DNA of 64,000 bases from Actinobacillus delphinicola (GTDB taxonomy: Bacteria > Pseudomonadota > Gammaproteobacteria > Enterobacterales > Pasteurellaceae). Below the pieces are notes generated by a model. The model did no database searches, had not been told where the DNA came from, and saw only the letters and a program-made list of their open reading frames with translations. The translations under genes were made by a program, and so were the position numbers. The stretch covers positions 1,364,001-1,428,000 of the forward strand of contig NZ_LR134510.1 of NCBI RefSeq assembly GCF_900638385.1, read 5' to 3'. Of this stretch, positions 28,701 to 37,602 are shown piece after piece. Within the stretch, counting starts at the first letter, position 1. Every line of letters starts with the position of its first letter.

Positions 28701-31700
28701 TAAAGTTACAGGCGTACATACCACTGAAAATGGTCAGGCGGGTATTGGTATTGAAACCGCAACGCAAAATGGTGCTTTAACAATCGGTTTAACGCAAGCA
28801 ACGAAAAATGCGATTGCTGAAGGACAAAAACATACGCAATTAACCGCAAGTGATACGACAACTGTAAATCAAGTGACTGACGGCGAAAACAAAGGTAAAT
28901 GGCAAGTCAATGTTAATAAAACAACTATCTCTGTTAATAATGATACAGGTGTGATTACTCAATCAACTGACGCAAATAAATTTGTTGATGCACAGTCATT
29001 AACGACTACCTTAAGTAGTATGGGCTTTAAAGCAAAAGTTGAGAATGCGACAAAGACTAATGACGATGGTCAAATGATCCACTCAGGTGGTGAAATTACT
29101 TTCAAAGCTGGCGATAACATGAATGTGACTCGTAATGGTACTACATTTACTTTCGCAACAAGCAAAACGCCAAACTTTGACAAAGTGACTGTTGGTGGCA
29201 AAACGGATAAAAATCCAGCCGATAAACCAGTGGTTATTAGTGATAAAGGTATCGATGCGGGCGATAAACAAATTACCAATGTAAAAAGTGGTGGTGATAC
29301 AGGCACGAATGGTGCCAATATCAATGACGTAAATCGTATTGTGAACCCAATAAAAACACAGGCAGAGTCCAATAAACAAACCATTAGTAGCTTGCAGAAT
29401 AATACAATTCAGCTAGGTGCTGACGGCAATACTAGTACGAATAAACAAACCCTTTCTAAAGAAGGTGGATTGAAATTCAATATTGTTGGTGAAAATGGGG
29501 TGACTACAACTGCTAGCGGTGATCAAGTTAAAGTATCGTTAGATAAAAGCGTAGTACGAGATGTTGCTCAACAGTCAGTAAAAGTTATTAATGGTGAAAA
29601 CACGACAGTAACAGTTGGTACTGATGGAAATGTCAAGACTTATGCGGTCAATGTTGTAACTAACGGTCAAGTGGCAAATGATAATAAAGGCATCGTGACA
29701 GGTGGAACGGTGAAAAAGGCATTGGATAATCAAACAATAGGTTATTCTGCGAATAAAGCTGCAGATCAAAATCAACCGCAACAAACCGTTAAATTAAGCC
29801 AAGGTTTGAACTTTACTAATGGTACTAATACTACTGCAACTGTTGCTAAAGATGGCGTGGTGACTTATGACATCAAATCTGTATTAACAGGCATGAAGTC
29901 TATTGCAGGTAATGGTGCGAAAATTACCTTAGGCGATAACGGAATTACTTTAAGTAACGATCAAGCAGGTGATAATGTTCAACTACATGGCGTAGCAAAT
30001 GGTCACGATAAGACGGATGCAGCGAATGTAGGACAATTGACAAAAGTTACTGGCACTCCAGATCAAGTGATCGTAAAAGATAACGGTAATGCACAAGGTC
30101 ATAACTATCAAGTAAGTTTGGCTCCAGCGATAGTGAAAACCATTAATGATACTAAAGCGGAAGCGGGTAAACATAGCTCAGTAACAGCGGGCAATGATAG
30201 CGTAACAGTAGATAATACGACTCGTAATTCTAGTGGTGGCGTGGACTACAAAGTGAGTGTAGCACTCGGCAATGTAGATGAAAGCAACACAACGAAAGCG
30301 GTAAGTGGTAAATCAGTAACAGATGCGTTATCGGCTCAAACTTTGGGTTATTCTGCGAACAAAAAAGCGGATGCAAAAGCACAACATACCGTAAAACTTA
30401 GTACTGGACTTAACTTTAAAGATGGTACAAATACTACAGCGACTGTAGGTGAAAATGGTGATGTTACTTATGACATTAAATCTGCATTAACAGGGATTAA
30501 TTCTGTAGCAGGCAACGGTGCGAAAATTACACTAGGTGATAAAGGCATTACCTTAAGTAATGGTGGAGCGGATAATGCACCAATCCAAATTCATGGTGTG
30601 GCTAAAGGAACAGAACCACATGATGCGGTAAATGTTGAGCAACTTGATAACATTATTAAATCAAATGCAACCATTCTCAAAGATGGTGAACATACTACAG
30701 TAACAGGCAATGGTACAGCCGATACGCCATACAAAGTTAATGTGGTTACAGGTACGCTTGGCAATGCGACATCAACTACGGTTTCAAGCAAACCTGGTAA
30801 AGTGATTGTGGATAAAACCGCTTTACAAAATGCGTTAGATAAAGCGAAAAAAGCGTTAGAAAACGTAAAAGCACAAACCCCACAAGATACGCAAGCTATA
30901 CAAAATGCTCAGGCAAAAGTCACTGATGCAGAACATGCATTACAAAATGCGGATCATCAAATTGCGACAGTTGGAAATGTAGCGAAAGCCATTAATAATG
31001 CAGGCTTTACTTTACAGGGTGATGGACAAAATGGTTCATTAGTTAAACCTGGAACGACAGTTAATTTGCAAGGTAAAGAGACGATTGTTGGTGGTAAAAC
31101 ACAACGTAATATTACGGTCACCAATGATAACGGTACAGTCACCTTTGATTTGGCGAAAGATTTAACCCTTGGTACAACGACTAACGGTAAAGCAACCAAT
31201 GATGGATCTATTGATGGTTTGGCAAATCATTTACCTGCGGTAGGCGATAAATCATCTGCAAGTGAATTACCAAAAGATTTTGATCCAGCACAGGCGAAAC
31301 AGAGTCACCAAGCAGCGACGGTTGGTGATGTCTTGAATGCAGGATGGTATCTACAAGGCAATGGTAATGCGGTTGATTTTGTTAAACCGTATGACACCGT
31401 TAATTTCGTTAATGGTAATGGCACACAAGTCACTGTTAAATCGGATGACGATCAGAAAGTAAATACAATCAATGTAGATATTAATACGGACGGTAAAACC
31501 TTAACTACACAACCAATTTATCATGATCCTAATACGGGTAAAGATGTGAAGGTTGTGAAAGGTGATGGCAAAGATGGTACTTCACCAGATAAATGGTATC
31601 AACCAAATGCTAACGGTACGCCAGATAAAGCGAAGGAAGTTCCTGCGAAAGATGTGAAACAAGTTCTCACTACTAATGGCACTTTTGGTTTAAGTGACAA

Positions 31701-34700
31701 TAAAGGTGAGACAGTCACAGCAGGATTAAACCAAACCGTAGAAGTTATCGGTAAAGATGGCGTAGATGCTCAGGTTGTTACTGTTCCAAAACAAGGTGAT
31801 AAACCAGAACATAAAGCATTACAAGTTTCACTTAATGGCAATGTAGATGTAGCTGATAAAGGTGGAAAAGGTAGTAGCATTACAGTTCATGGTGCGAAAG
31901 AACCAAATACTCCAGCTGGCACGACAGGACCTCAAGCGAAAATTACTGTAGTGAATGGTACCAATGGGGTAAATGGTGTTAATGGCGAAGATGGTTGTCA
32001 AGGTAAAGCGGGACAAAATGGTATGACCCGTATTGAATATCAAGATGGTAACGGCACAAAACATGAAGTTGCGACGCTTGGTGATGGTTTAATTTTCAAA
32101 GGTGATGATAATCAACCTGTTGTGCGTAAATTAAATCAAACCTTGACTATCAAAGGTGATGCGACTACTGCAGATCTTAACAAATTTACGACTGGAAATA
32201 TTGGCGTGATTAAAGATCCAGCACAAAATGCACACGGTTTAGTGATTAAGTTAGCGAAAAATTTACACGACATTGATAGTCTTCAAGGTAGCAATAACGG
32301 TAGCAAGATTACGTTAGGCGACAGTAAGAACGGCATTACCTTTAGCAATGGTAAAACAGATGCAACGGGTGATCATAATGTTCAATTACATGGTATTGCT
32401 ACAGGTACAGCACCGACAGATGCAGTAAATGTAAAACAACTTGGAGAAACTATTAAAGCCAATGCAACCGTACTTAAAGACGGTCATAGCACGACAGTAA
32501 CAGGCACGGGAACTCAAGATAATCCGTATCGTGTAAATGTGGTGACAGGCGATATTAATGTGAATGATAAGGGGGCAGTGACAGGGGAAGTTTCGCCTGA
32601 ACAAGCAAAAATGCTTAAAGATAACATTGAGAATGCCCAAAAAGCTTTAGATAAAATTAAGCAAGCAAACCCAGCAGATAAAGATGCGATTGCGAAAGCT
32701 GAAAAAGCCTTAGCAGATGCTGAAAAAGCAGCAGATGGAGCAGGTTTAAATAAAGTTGCAACGGTACAAAATGTAGCAGATGCAATTAATAAATCTGGTT
32801 TTACATTACAAGGTGATGGCGCAAACGATTCATTAGTTAAACCTGGTTCAACTGTTAATTTACAAGGTAAAACTTCAACTGTTAATGGTAAGGAACAACG
32901 TAATATTACAGTAACTAATAATAACGGTACGGTAACCTTTACATTAAATAAAGATCTTGTTCTTGGTACGGTTAATAAAGATGGTAGCGTAGCTAATGAT
33001 GGTTCTCTTGGTGGCTTGGCAAATCATTTACCTGAGGTAAATAATCAAACGTCTGCACACCAATTGCCGAAAGTGACGGATTCTCATCAAGCTGCAACTG
33101 TTGGCGATGTGCTAAACGCAGGTTGGAATTTACAAGGTAACGGCAAAGCAGTTGATTTTGTTAAACCATACGATACGGTCAACTTTGTAAATGGTACAGG
33201 TACAACTGTTGTGACTACTACAAATGGTACAACTAGCACGATCCAAATTAATAGCTTAGTGCATTATGTGGATGATAAAGGTCAACCGTTAGTAGAACAT
33301 GATGGTAAATATTATCCAGCGGGTTCTGTTGTAGGTAAAGATGGTAAGGTTTATCCGAAAGATACTCCGCTAAAAGATGGTGTTCCAACAGATAAAAATA
33401 CACAACCGTTACAACCTGTAGCTCCTGCAAAAGCGACGATTGCAAGCCCTAATGGTTCGCATGATCCAGTAAAACTTGGCAATATTGCGGAGGGTAAAGA
33501 TCCTCATGATGCAGTAAATGTGAAACAGTTGAATGAAACGATCAAAGCTAATGCAACTGTACTTAAAGATGGTCATAGTACGACAGTGACAGGCACGGGA
33601 ACTCAAGATAATCCATACCGTGTAAATGTAGTAACAGGTGATGTCACGGTTGATCAAGCGACAGGTAAAGCAGAAGTTGTACCGCAAGCTGAAGCGAAAG
33701 ACTTAGCGGATAAATTGTCAAATGCAGTAAATGATGTGAAAGCGAAACAAGCAGCATTGTCAGATGCTGAAAAAGCATTAGCTAACGCAACGGAACAGGA
33801 TAAACCAGCCAAAGTAGCAGCAGTCAATGCAGCGAAAGATGCATTAGCGAAAGCACAAAATGCATTGGATAACGCACAGCAAGCTTATCATGATAAAGGT
33901 CTTGATAAAGTGGCGACGGTACAAGGGGTAGCGAAAGCGATTAATCAATCTGGATTCGGCTTATCTTCGGATACGGGAACAACCGTGGTTCATCCAGGCG
34001 ACAAAGTGAAATTAACAGGCAAAGAACCAGCAGCAGAGGGTAAAGTAGCAAAAGACGGTAACATTACCGTGACACAAACCACTGATGATAAGGGAAATAC
34101 CATAGTTCACTTTGATTTAAATAAACACCTTGATTTATCAGGTCAAAAAGATGGAAAACCAACTTATGGCTCTGTTGATGGTTTGAGTAATCATTTGGTA
34201 GCAAATGATGGCAATCCAACGGCTAAACCAGCAACGAGTGGCGCATTGCCAGAAGGTTTTGAACCAGCAAAAGTGGCCCATCAAGCTGCAACTGTTAGCG
34301 ATGTTTTAAATGCAGGTTGGAATTTACAAGGTAACGGCAAAGCGGTTGATTTTGTTAAACCGTATGACACAGTCAATTTTATAAACGGTACAGGCACGAC
34401 TGTTGTGACTACCACAAATGGAAAAACCAGTACTATCCAAATTAATAGCTTAATGCATTATGTGGATGCTAAAGGTCAGCCGTTAGTTGAACATGACGGT
34501 AAATATTACCCAGCAGGATCGGTTGTCGATTCTAACGGTAAAGTGTACAACAATGGTAAACCTGCTGATGCTGTTAAACCATCTAAAATTGGTTTAGTAA
34601 GTCCAGATAATAAACCGATTAAACTCGGCAATGTTGCAGCAGGGAAAGACGATCATGATGCTGTTAATGTTGGACAGTTAAAAGAAGTCGAAGCCTTAGC

Positions 34701-35775
34701 TGGTAAGCATTCTGTTGTCGAAAATAAAGATGGTAGCATTGAAGTAACGCCAACGACGAAGGATGGGCAAACAACTTATGATATTAAGGTTCATTTTGGT
34801 AAGGTAAGTGAAAACAACACGGATAAAGCTGTAACAGGCGCTGATGTTCAAAAAGCCTTAGATAAGAAACTTAATACGAATGGTGATAATGTCAGTGATA
34901 AATCAACCTTTGGTAAAAATGTGGGTATCGATAATATGTCTGGTGCGAACGCTGACAGTTCAAAACTAGTTCAGGCAAAAGCGGTAAAACAGTATGTAGA
35001 TAATCAGCTTGATAATCATAATGCAAACATTCACAAAGATATTGATAACGCATTAAGCCATCAAACCATTACTTACAAAGCAAATGGTAAAGTTCCAGCT
35101 GGTGTAAAACCTGTAAAATTGTCAGAGGGATTAGACTTCACAAATGGCGATAATACTACAGCTGAAGTTGCACCAAATGGGGTTGTTAAAGTGAATGTGA
35201 ATCAAAAACTGGATCACATGGAAAAAGCCACCTTTGATAAAGGTGATGGTAATGGCACAACCACGGTTGATCGCAACGGTGTAAATACCCAAAATAATGC
35301 AGGCTCAACCCAAGTAACGGGCGGTAAAGTCGTTGTGAAAGGTAAAGCGGATGCAAAAGGCAACGTTCCAACAGTGACCATTCAAAATGGTGGTATCAGT
35401 GTGGATAATGTTGACGGTAATAATCCAAAAGCCGTTGTAAATGTGGGTTATCTCCATGACCAACTTCGTGGGGCAGCTGCAGGCATTAATAATGTTAATA
35501 ACCGTGTAAATCAGTTGAATGATAAAGTTGAACATTACAACAAAGATCTTCGTGCTGGTATTGCAGGCGCAACAGCGATTGGTTTCTTACAACAACCAAA
35601 CCAAGGTGGTGCAAGTCGAGTTTCTGCAGCAATTGGGGGTTATAAAAATCAACAAGCTATTGCAATTGGTTATGCTAGAACCTCAGATAACAATAAATTA
35701 ACCTTCAAAGTTGGTGCAAGTGTGAATACTCGCTCGGCACTCAATTACGGGGCAAGCCTTGGTTATCAATGGTAA
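22717..35775 (+). CDS. Giant trimeric autotransporter adhesin (YadA/Hia type, 4352 residues)
   Basis: This is a type Vc surface adhesin. ATG 22717 fits best: AGGAA lies six bases upstream and MNRIFKVIFNKTTQRFVVV is the standard extended signal peptide region. A hydrophobic segment ending SALA follows. YadA-like head repeats (SIAIG/GIALG units) fall at about 90-335, 488-682 and 953-1192. Each is closed by a neck ending DAVNVAQL. Trp-ring modules start near 25250, 31309, 33085 and 34276. Other marks are a duplicated module of about 233 residues, three Ala/Lys-rich helical inserts, a short collagen-like run with a Cys, and a C-terminal YadA anchor (about 4264-4352) ending in Trp. Confidence 0.95.
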   Translation: MNRIFKVIFNKTTQRFVVVSELGKNKSQDKSKNASHSSVSSILQTFALSLIALNVHSALANGVAVGSNSSINTNCYYNNGNRYCTPVTVAQPGTANAYGDGSVAIGQNAQTGNGQQSPGYANYGPTQVSKQYPYTYLSNIAQPNNLVPLATTPPFTDMPPNGYVNNGWHSVAIGNAANSGNRWDITLGSEAQTPFHPGNSNPASYTFQHWTMNNLGQDLKQETTYVVDYGNRTAIGHEAMANGTRGIALGTKAQTGFLGNSIGVVNGGNGYNYIYGVDSIAIGSYAFSVGHLSSIALGTGAFANKTASFGMALGAGTRVDPIGGVALGSFSTADRSALPVNNGNIKGMAQVSAVQVEHSKNIDPTQGQVFGAGSQASLDAIAKTAEYTRGAVSVGGEGEAHTTEQMNGAAPQWFGTPHGAKATFTRQITNVAAGSEDSDAVNVAQLRGVLDLLPTYVHVNDNSTNQPAGNSTTNYGVGNAKAGAKNSYDVAIGVNAITGNVTSNNQKNSAISIGHDVQALGNKSISIGSNAIAAGDLYTGPTYDKDGTHDVNNPTLNGQALAIGDTAHANVADSIAIGTGATTGQSLPLQNKNGQDVNGVQSIAIGSHAKTTDNWGIAMGPGTVATGQSSTAIGTKAFTSQDGALAIGAFAKAKNIDSIAIGTNTEVRTKDGIALGSGSFANRDKGLSGYDISQVNDKGISTDTSPTWKATHAAVSIGDNTEGTVVTRQITGVAAGTQDTDAVNVAQLKKVQTQYKGDNDTVVSRKPSDVLTLAGGATNGVANSIKTTSNANGEVQFQVSDTLNSMKKISFANNNGSITGLKDNLPEGNVQDATHPLPTSLDTHNAATVGDILHSGWNIAQGTTTIGMVKPYSTVSFTDGNGTTASVTKEDNGTVAVKYNAKVDGSTIKVNSAGQLEATGTTNYLHVNSGDSNQPKGNLNTNLGSSNASAGAQSAFDIAVGVNTHTMPTTNGEEGNSIAIGHNATTENKQSIAIGHFAHTKGNDTISLGLFLDQGEGSQSNNSIAIGSGKTSAGGGQITGDSPTDKEGGDLSNAIAIGRDTVASHKNSIAMGTGTASYANDSLAIGSQANVYSNSAIGAIAIGHKAHVESLTTTSDGRQYPRPGFGISKSAIAIGDNVQVMGAPNGIVIGSEASQAFTTKDAIAIGTHALAGSNSPDSEKLNGPIALGSHAVATGLIGKSGYDPATKTSSTNTSAVWQPTLGELSLGSPAQAEVHGTRPELGPDGLQHDVPYTIPAHPEYTRRIKHLAAGVDDTDAVNVAQLKQVISLNNGSWDIGQGESEAKVGTVTTKHQVNFIGKDGTTVEVKQATNGKGNFDVVISSAKNTIKLGNGENTTVDGQGTEKDPYRINVVAPQSQYKGDNNETITRTPNQVLSLTGGATEGVENSIKTIGNSDGSIRFEVAKTLNGMTKITFGEPQKPGDNTASVSIGSDGINAGGKQITNVKSGGDTETNGANIGDVKKAIKPIQDKVAGNTENITQNKGDIAKNKASTEKNAGDINTNKGNITQNKEALDKIGTVKVAGNGGLEINGNTELKKGDVTITLNSKTVAKNLVTTPEAKKELQDGLGDGTNTAGNKGLVNGDTLHTSITNVNNEVTAKGLNFAGDNYNAQNEQTKVHKNLGQMLEFVGGATGNLTDNNIGVNVEGGKIHIQLAKNLTGLDSVQAGNTTINNGGVTVNGDQGQKPITINKNGIDAGDHKITNVGAPTNGSDAANKTYVDQTIDSKEFGLSDNDGTTLSQKLGTTIAVKGAKDGDIITKVTTEPGNSKALTIDLSQKVKNAIAEGQKHTQLTNGDTTTATQITADGENKGKWKVEVNKATISVNNDTGAITQSNDTNKFVDAQSLTTALNRMGFKAKVKNTTTPNDEGQMIHSGGEITFKAGDNMNVTRDGSTFTFATSKTPNFDKVTVGGKTDKNPADKPVVISDKGIDAGNKPIKNVGAPTADGDAVNKGYLNDRTFGLTADDGKTVSHKLDGAIKVTGVHTTENGQAGIGIETATQNGALTIGLTQATKNAIAEGQKHTQLTASDTTTVNQVTDGENKGKWQVNVNKTTISVNNDTGVITQSTDANKFVDAQSLTTTLSSMGFKAKVENATKTNDDGQMIHSGGEITFKAGDNMNVTRNGTTFTFATSKTPNFDKVTVGGKTDKNPADKPVVISDKGIDAGDKQITNVKSGGDTGTNGANINDVNRIVNPIKTQAESNKQTISSLQNNTIQLGADGNTSTNKQTLSKEGGLKFNIVGENGVTTTASGDQVKVSLDKSVVRDVAQQSVKVINGENTTVTVGTDGNVKTYAVNVVTNGQVANDNKGIVTGGTVKKALDNQTIGYSANKAADQNQPQQTVKLSQGLNFTNGTNTTATVAKDGVVTYDIKSVLTGMKSIAGNGAKITLGDNGITLSNDQAGDNVQLHGVANGHDKTDAANVGQLTKVTGTPDQVIVKDNGNAQGHNYQVSLAPAIVKTINDTKAEAGKHSSVTAGNDSVTVDNTTRNSSGGVDYKVSVALGNVDESNTTKAVSGKSVTDALSAQTLGYSANKKADAKAQHTVKLSTGLNFKDGTNTTATVGENGDVTYDIKSALTGINSVAGNGAKITLGDKGITLSNGGADNAPIQIHGVAKGTEPHDAVNVEQLDNIIKSNATILKDGEHTTVTGNGTADTPYKVNVVTGTLGNATSTTVSSKPGKVIVDKTALQNALDKAKKALENVKAQTPQDTQAIQNAQAKVTDAEHALQNADHQIATVGNVAKAINNAGFTLQGDGQNGSLVKPGTTVNLQGKETIVGGKTQRNITVTNDNGTVTFDLAKDLTLGTTTNGKATNDGSIDGLANHLPAVGDKSSASELPKDFDPAQAKQSHQAATVGDVLNAGWYLQGNGNAVDFVKPYDTVNFVNGNGTQVTVKSDDDQKVNTINVDINTDGKTLTTQPIYHDPNTGKDVKVVKGDGKDGTSPDKWYQPNANGTPDKAKEVPAKDVKQVLTTNGTFGLSDNKGETVTAGLNQTVEVIGKDGVDAQVVTVPKQGDKPEHKALQVSLNGNVDVADKGGKGSSITVHGAKEPNTPAGTTGPQAKITVVNGTNGVNGVNGEDGCQGKAGQNGMTRIEYQDGNGTKHEVATLGDGLIFKGDDNQPVVRKLNQTLTIKGDATTADLNKFTTGNIGVIKDPAQNAHGLVIKLAKNLHDIDSLQGSNNGSKITLGDSKNGITFSNGKTDATGDHNVQLHGIATGTAPTDAVNVKQLGETIKANATVLKDGHSTTVTGTGTQDNPYRVNVVTGDINVNDKGAVTGEVSPEQAKMLKDNIENAQKALDKIKQANPADKDAIAKAEKALADAEKAADGAGLNKVATVQNVADAINKSGFTLQGDGANDSLVKPGSTVNLQGKTSTVNGKEQRNITVTNNNGTVTFTLNKDLVLGTVNKDGSVANDGSLGGLANHLPEVNNQTSAHQLPKVTDSHQAATVGDVLNAGWNLQGNGKAVDFVKPYDTVNFVNGTGTTVVTTTNGTTSTIQINSLVHYVDDKGQPLVEHDGKYYPAGSVVGKDGKVYPKDTPLKDGVPTDKNTQPLQPVAPAKATIASPNGSHDPVKLGNIAEGKDPHDAVNVKQLNETIKANATVLKDGHSTTVTGTGTQDNPYRVNVVTGDVTVDQATGKAEVVPQAEAKDLADKLSNAVNDVKAKQAALSDAEKALANATEQDKPAKVAAVNAAKDALAKAQNALDNAQQAYHDKGLDKVATVQGVAKAINQSGFGLSSDTGTTVVHPGDKVKLTGKEPAAEGKVAKDGNITVTQTTDDKGNTIVHFDLNKHLDLSGQKDGKPTYGSVDGLSNHLVANDGNPTAKPATSGALPEGFEPAKVAHQAATVSDVLNAGWNLQGNGKAVDFVKPYDTVNFINGTGTTVVTTTNGKTSTIQINSLMHYVDAKGQPLVEHDGKYYPAGSVVDSNGKVYNNGKPADAVKPSKIGLVSPDNKPIKLGNVAAGKDDHDAVNVGQLKEVEALAGKHSVVENKDGSIEVTPTTKDGQTTYDIKVHFGKVSENNTDKAVTGADVQKALDKKLNTNGDNVSDKSTFGKNVGIDNMSGANADSSKLVQAKAVKQYVDNQLDNHNANIHKDIDNALSHQTITYKANGKVPAGVKPVKLSEGLDFTNGDNTTAEVAPNGVVKVNVNQKLDHMEKATFDKGDGNGTTTVDRNGVNTQNNAGSTQVTGGKVVVKGKADAKGNVPTVTIQNGGISVDNVDGNNPKAVVNVGYLHDQLRGAAAGINNVNNRVNQLNDKVEHYNKDLRAGIAGATAIGFLQQPNQGGASRVSAAIGGYKNQQAIAIGYARTSDNNKLTFKVGASVNTRSALNYGASLGYQW
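28111..29260 (+). repeat. Tandem duplicated module of about 696-699 bp in the adhesin
   Basis: Matching stretches recur at a fixed distance: GCGATTGCTGAAGGACAAAA at 28111 and 28810 (699 bp apart) and ACGCCAAACTTTGAC at 28471 and 29167 (696 bp apart), with long near-identical DNA in each. The copy encodes about 233 residues. DNA identity this high suggests a recent duplication and a substrate for recombinational length change. Confidence 0.85.
32461..33630 (+). repeat. Second family of near-identical segments in the adhesin
   Basis: A segment of about 90 bp beginning AATGCAACCGTACTTAAAGA at 32461 recurs almost unchanged at about 33550. The Trp-ring segment encoding AVDFVKPYDTVNF occurs near 31370, 33150 and 34345, and one encoding VEHDGKYYPAGSV near 33290 and 34485. 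These link the modules of the C-terminal third. Confidence 0.8.
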
Positions 35776-35790
35776 GTAAAATGTAAAAGA

Positions 35791-35818
35791 AAATGCGACA
35801 GAAATGTCGCATTTTTTA
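35791..35818 (+). terminator. Intrinsic terminator after the adhesin
   Basis: AAATGCGACA (35791-35800), loop GAAA, TGTCGCATTT (35805-35814) and more T residues to 35817. A perfect 10-bp stem with a stable GAAA tetraloop, 16 bp after the stop codon. Confidence 0.92.
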
Positions 35819-35934
35819 TTTAGAGCATCGTTAATCATCTAATTTTTATTTGATTAGTATAGTGTGCTATCAAGGTTGAAATTGACTGCATCAGCAATTC
35901 ATATTTAGGTGTTCATTGCCTAGAAATAAACATG

Positions 35935-35961
35935 AAAAAAGGGCGAATAACTCGCCCTTTA
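35935..35961 (-). terminator. Intrinsic terminator after mepM
   Basis: GGGCGA and TCGCCC arms around ATAAC, flanked by A6 on the plus strand at 35935-35940, which reads as T6 at the 3' end of the minus-strand transcript. It lies 25 bp beyond the mepM stop. Confidence 0.88.
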
Positions 35962-35985
35962 TATTAAATAAAAATAATGTCTATT

Positions 35986-37455
35986 TTATTTAGTAGTGTT
36001 AGTGCTGATTGTCAATTCTTTCTTGACTTTCTTCGCTAAAGCGAGGAATTGCGCACGTTGTTTATCTGTCATGAGGTTGACTACATTTGGTAATTTCACA
36101 CTCATTGGATTCCATGGCTGACCATTGATACGGAATTCATAGTGCAAGTGTGGACCTGTTGACAAACCTGAGTTACCAGAAAGCGCAATTTCTTGACCAC
36201 GTTTTACTTTTTGACCAGCACGGACCAAAATACGATGCAAGTGCATATAAACCGTTTGATATTTACGGCTATGACGAATAACGATATAACGTCCTGCACC
36301 ATGTGCTTGGAATGCCACTTTTTGAATTACACCATCGGCGGTTGCCAATACTCTTGTTCCCATTGGAACAGCAAAGTCAACCCCTTTATGTGGACGGATA
36401 ACGCCAGTGATAGGGTGGCGACGATGTAAATTAAATGGTGATGAAATACGAGGTACAAAATTAAATGGATAACGGTTGAAACCTTTACCTGTTGAATTAC
36501 CATACTCATCATAGAAACGACCATTTGCCGCTTGGATTGCATAGAAATCTGTTTTACCTGTGCGTAAATGAATGGCTTTAACATCCGCACGACCAGTCGG
36601 TTTGTTATTGATAAATTCTCGTGAAACCTCAATGGTAAATTTATCGCCTTTTTGTAAATGACGCATGTTTGTTTGCCATTGCAATGCACTTGATGCTTGG
36701 TTTGCAGCAATACTATTTAAACCGAGATCTTGGAAACTTTTTACAAAAGAATGATCGATATTGCCGTGAAGGATTTGGGTTTTCCATTCACTTTGTTGTT
36801 TGATAATTTTTGATGTAAAGGTATTTTGTGGCGTACGAATATAAATACGTTCTTCGCGATTAGATGGTAACCAGTTTAAGTACATTAATTTACCATCATT
36901 ATTTAAGGTCCAATAGATTTTTTGACCTGGACGTAATTGAGTTTCAAATTCAGGGAATTGTTTTACTAATTGATGACCGATATGATCTTCTAATCCTGAA
37001 TCGCTTAAAATTTTTGAAAGGGTATCGCCTTTTTGAACAGTGTGAGTAAATTGTTCAGTAATCTGGCGTGCTTGTTCGGTGGCATCTAATAAGTTATCAA
37101 TTGCTGTTTTAGCATTTTCAGGTAAAGAAGCTTCATCAGCAACATCACTAACGTCTTCTACCTGTTCAACTTCATCATCCTTACCGTTAATATCATCGAC
37201 AGAAAGATCGTCACTATCCGGAGTATTATCATCAGCCGTATTCTGATCTGATTTAGCAGCCGTCGCATCTTTCTGATCGTTTTCTGAAATTGGGGTGAGC
37301 ATACTGTTTTTTGCTGAAAGCGTATGTGGGGGCATGCTACTTGCGGTTGTATGCGTACCGTAAGTATTATGAAGTGCTGTTCCCGCTACCAATGAAACGA
37401 TAACGGCAATAGAGCTCCAGACTATGCGTTGTGTTTTTTTTGAGGGAGAACCCAT
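35986..37455 (-). CDS. mepM: Murein DD-endopeptidase, MepM-like M23 metalloprotease
   Basis: A 489-residue envelope protein. It has an N-terminal membrane anchor (about 12-26), an acidic Asp/Glu-rich linker (about 60-115), an OapA/LysM-like domain (TVQKGDTLSKILSDSGL near 138-155) and a C-terminal peptidase M23 domain. Zinc ligands are visible in HKGVDF near 353 and GPHLHYEF near 434. Such enzymes cut the D-Ala-mDAP cross-links so that the sacculus can expand. It is divergent from znuCB with a 147-bp shared upstream region, an arrangement that may let zinc supply and this zinc enzyme be co-regulated. Confidence 0.9.
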   Translation of the reverse strand: MGSPSKKTQRIVWSSIAVIVSLVAGTALHNTYGTHTTASSMPPHTLSAKNSMLTPISENDQKDATAAKSDQNTADDNTPDSDDLSVDDINGKDDEVEQVEDVSDVADEASLPENAKTAIDNLLDATEQARQITEQFTHTVQKGDTLSKILSDSGLEDHIGHQLVKQFPEFETQLRPGQKIYWTLNNDGKLMYLNWLPSNREERIYIRTPQNTFTSKIIKQQSEWKTQILHGNIDHSFVKSFQDLGLNSIAANQASSALQWQTNMRHLQKGDKFTIEVSREFINNKPTGRADVKAIHLRTGKTDFYAIQAANGRFYDEYGNSTGKGFNRYPFNFVPRISSPFNLHRRHPITGVIRPHKGVDFAVPMGTRVLATADGVIQKVAFQAHGAGRYIVIRHSRKYQTVYMHLHRILVRAGQKVKRGQEIALSGNSGLSTGPHLHYEFRINGQPWNPMSVKLPNVVNLMTDKQRAQFLALAKKVKKELTISTNTTK

Positions 37456-37602
37456 AATGTCAAACCTAAGTAAAATAATAAAAATATCACTAACTTCTTA
37501 TAAAGGCTAGGAAATTCGTTTTGAACTTTGTTTCTAACTTGCTAAATCTAACAAAATAAGCTATTTTGACTGCCATTCTAAAAGAGTTATACAAATAAAA
37601 AA

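Noticed and set aside
22987-35500. Many short repeats in the adhesin that might look like a CRISPR array
   Set aside because: They are in frame, encode YadA-like SIAIG, neck and Trp-ring motifs, and have no constant repeat-spacer spacing.
37456-37602. Zur operator in the mepM-znuC divergent region
   Set aside because: No recognisable palindromic Zur box could be read; zinc control remains only a family-based expectation.
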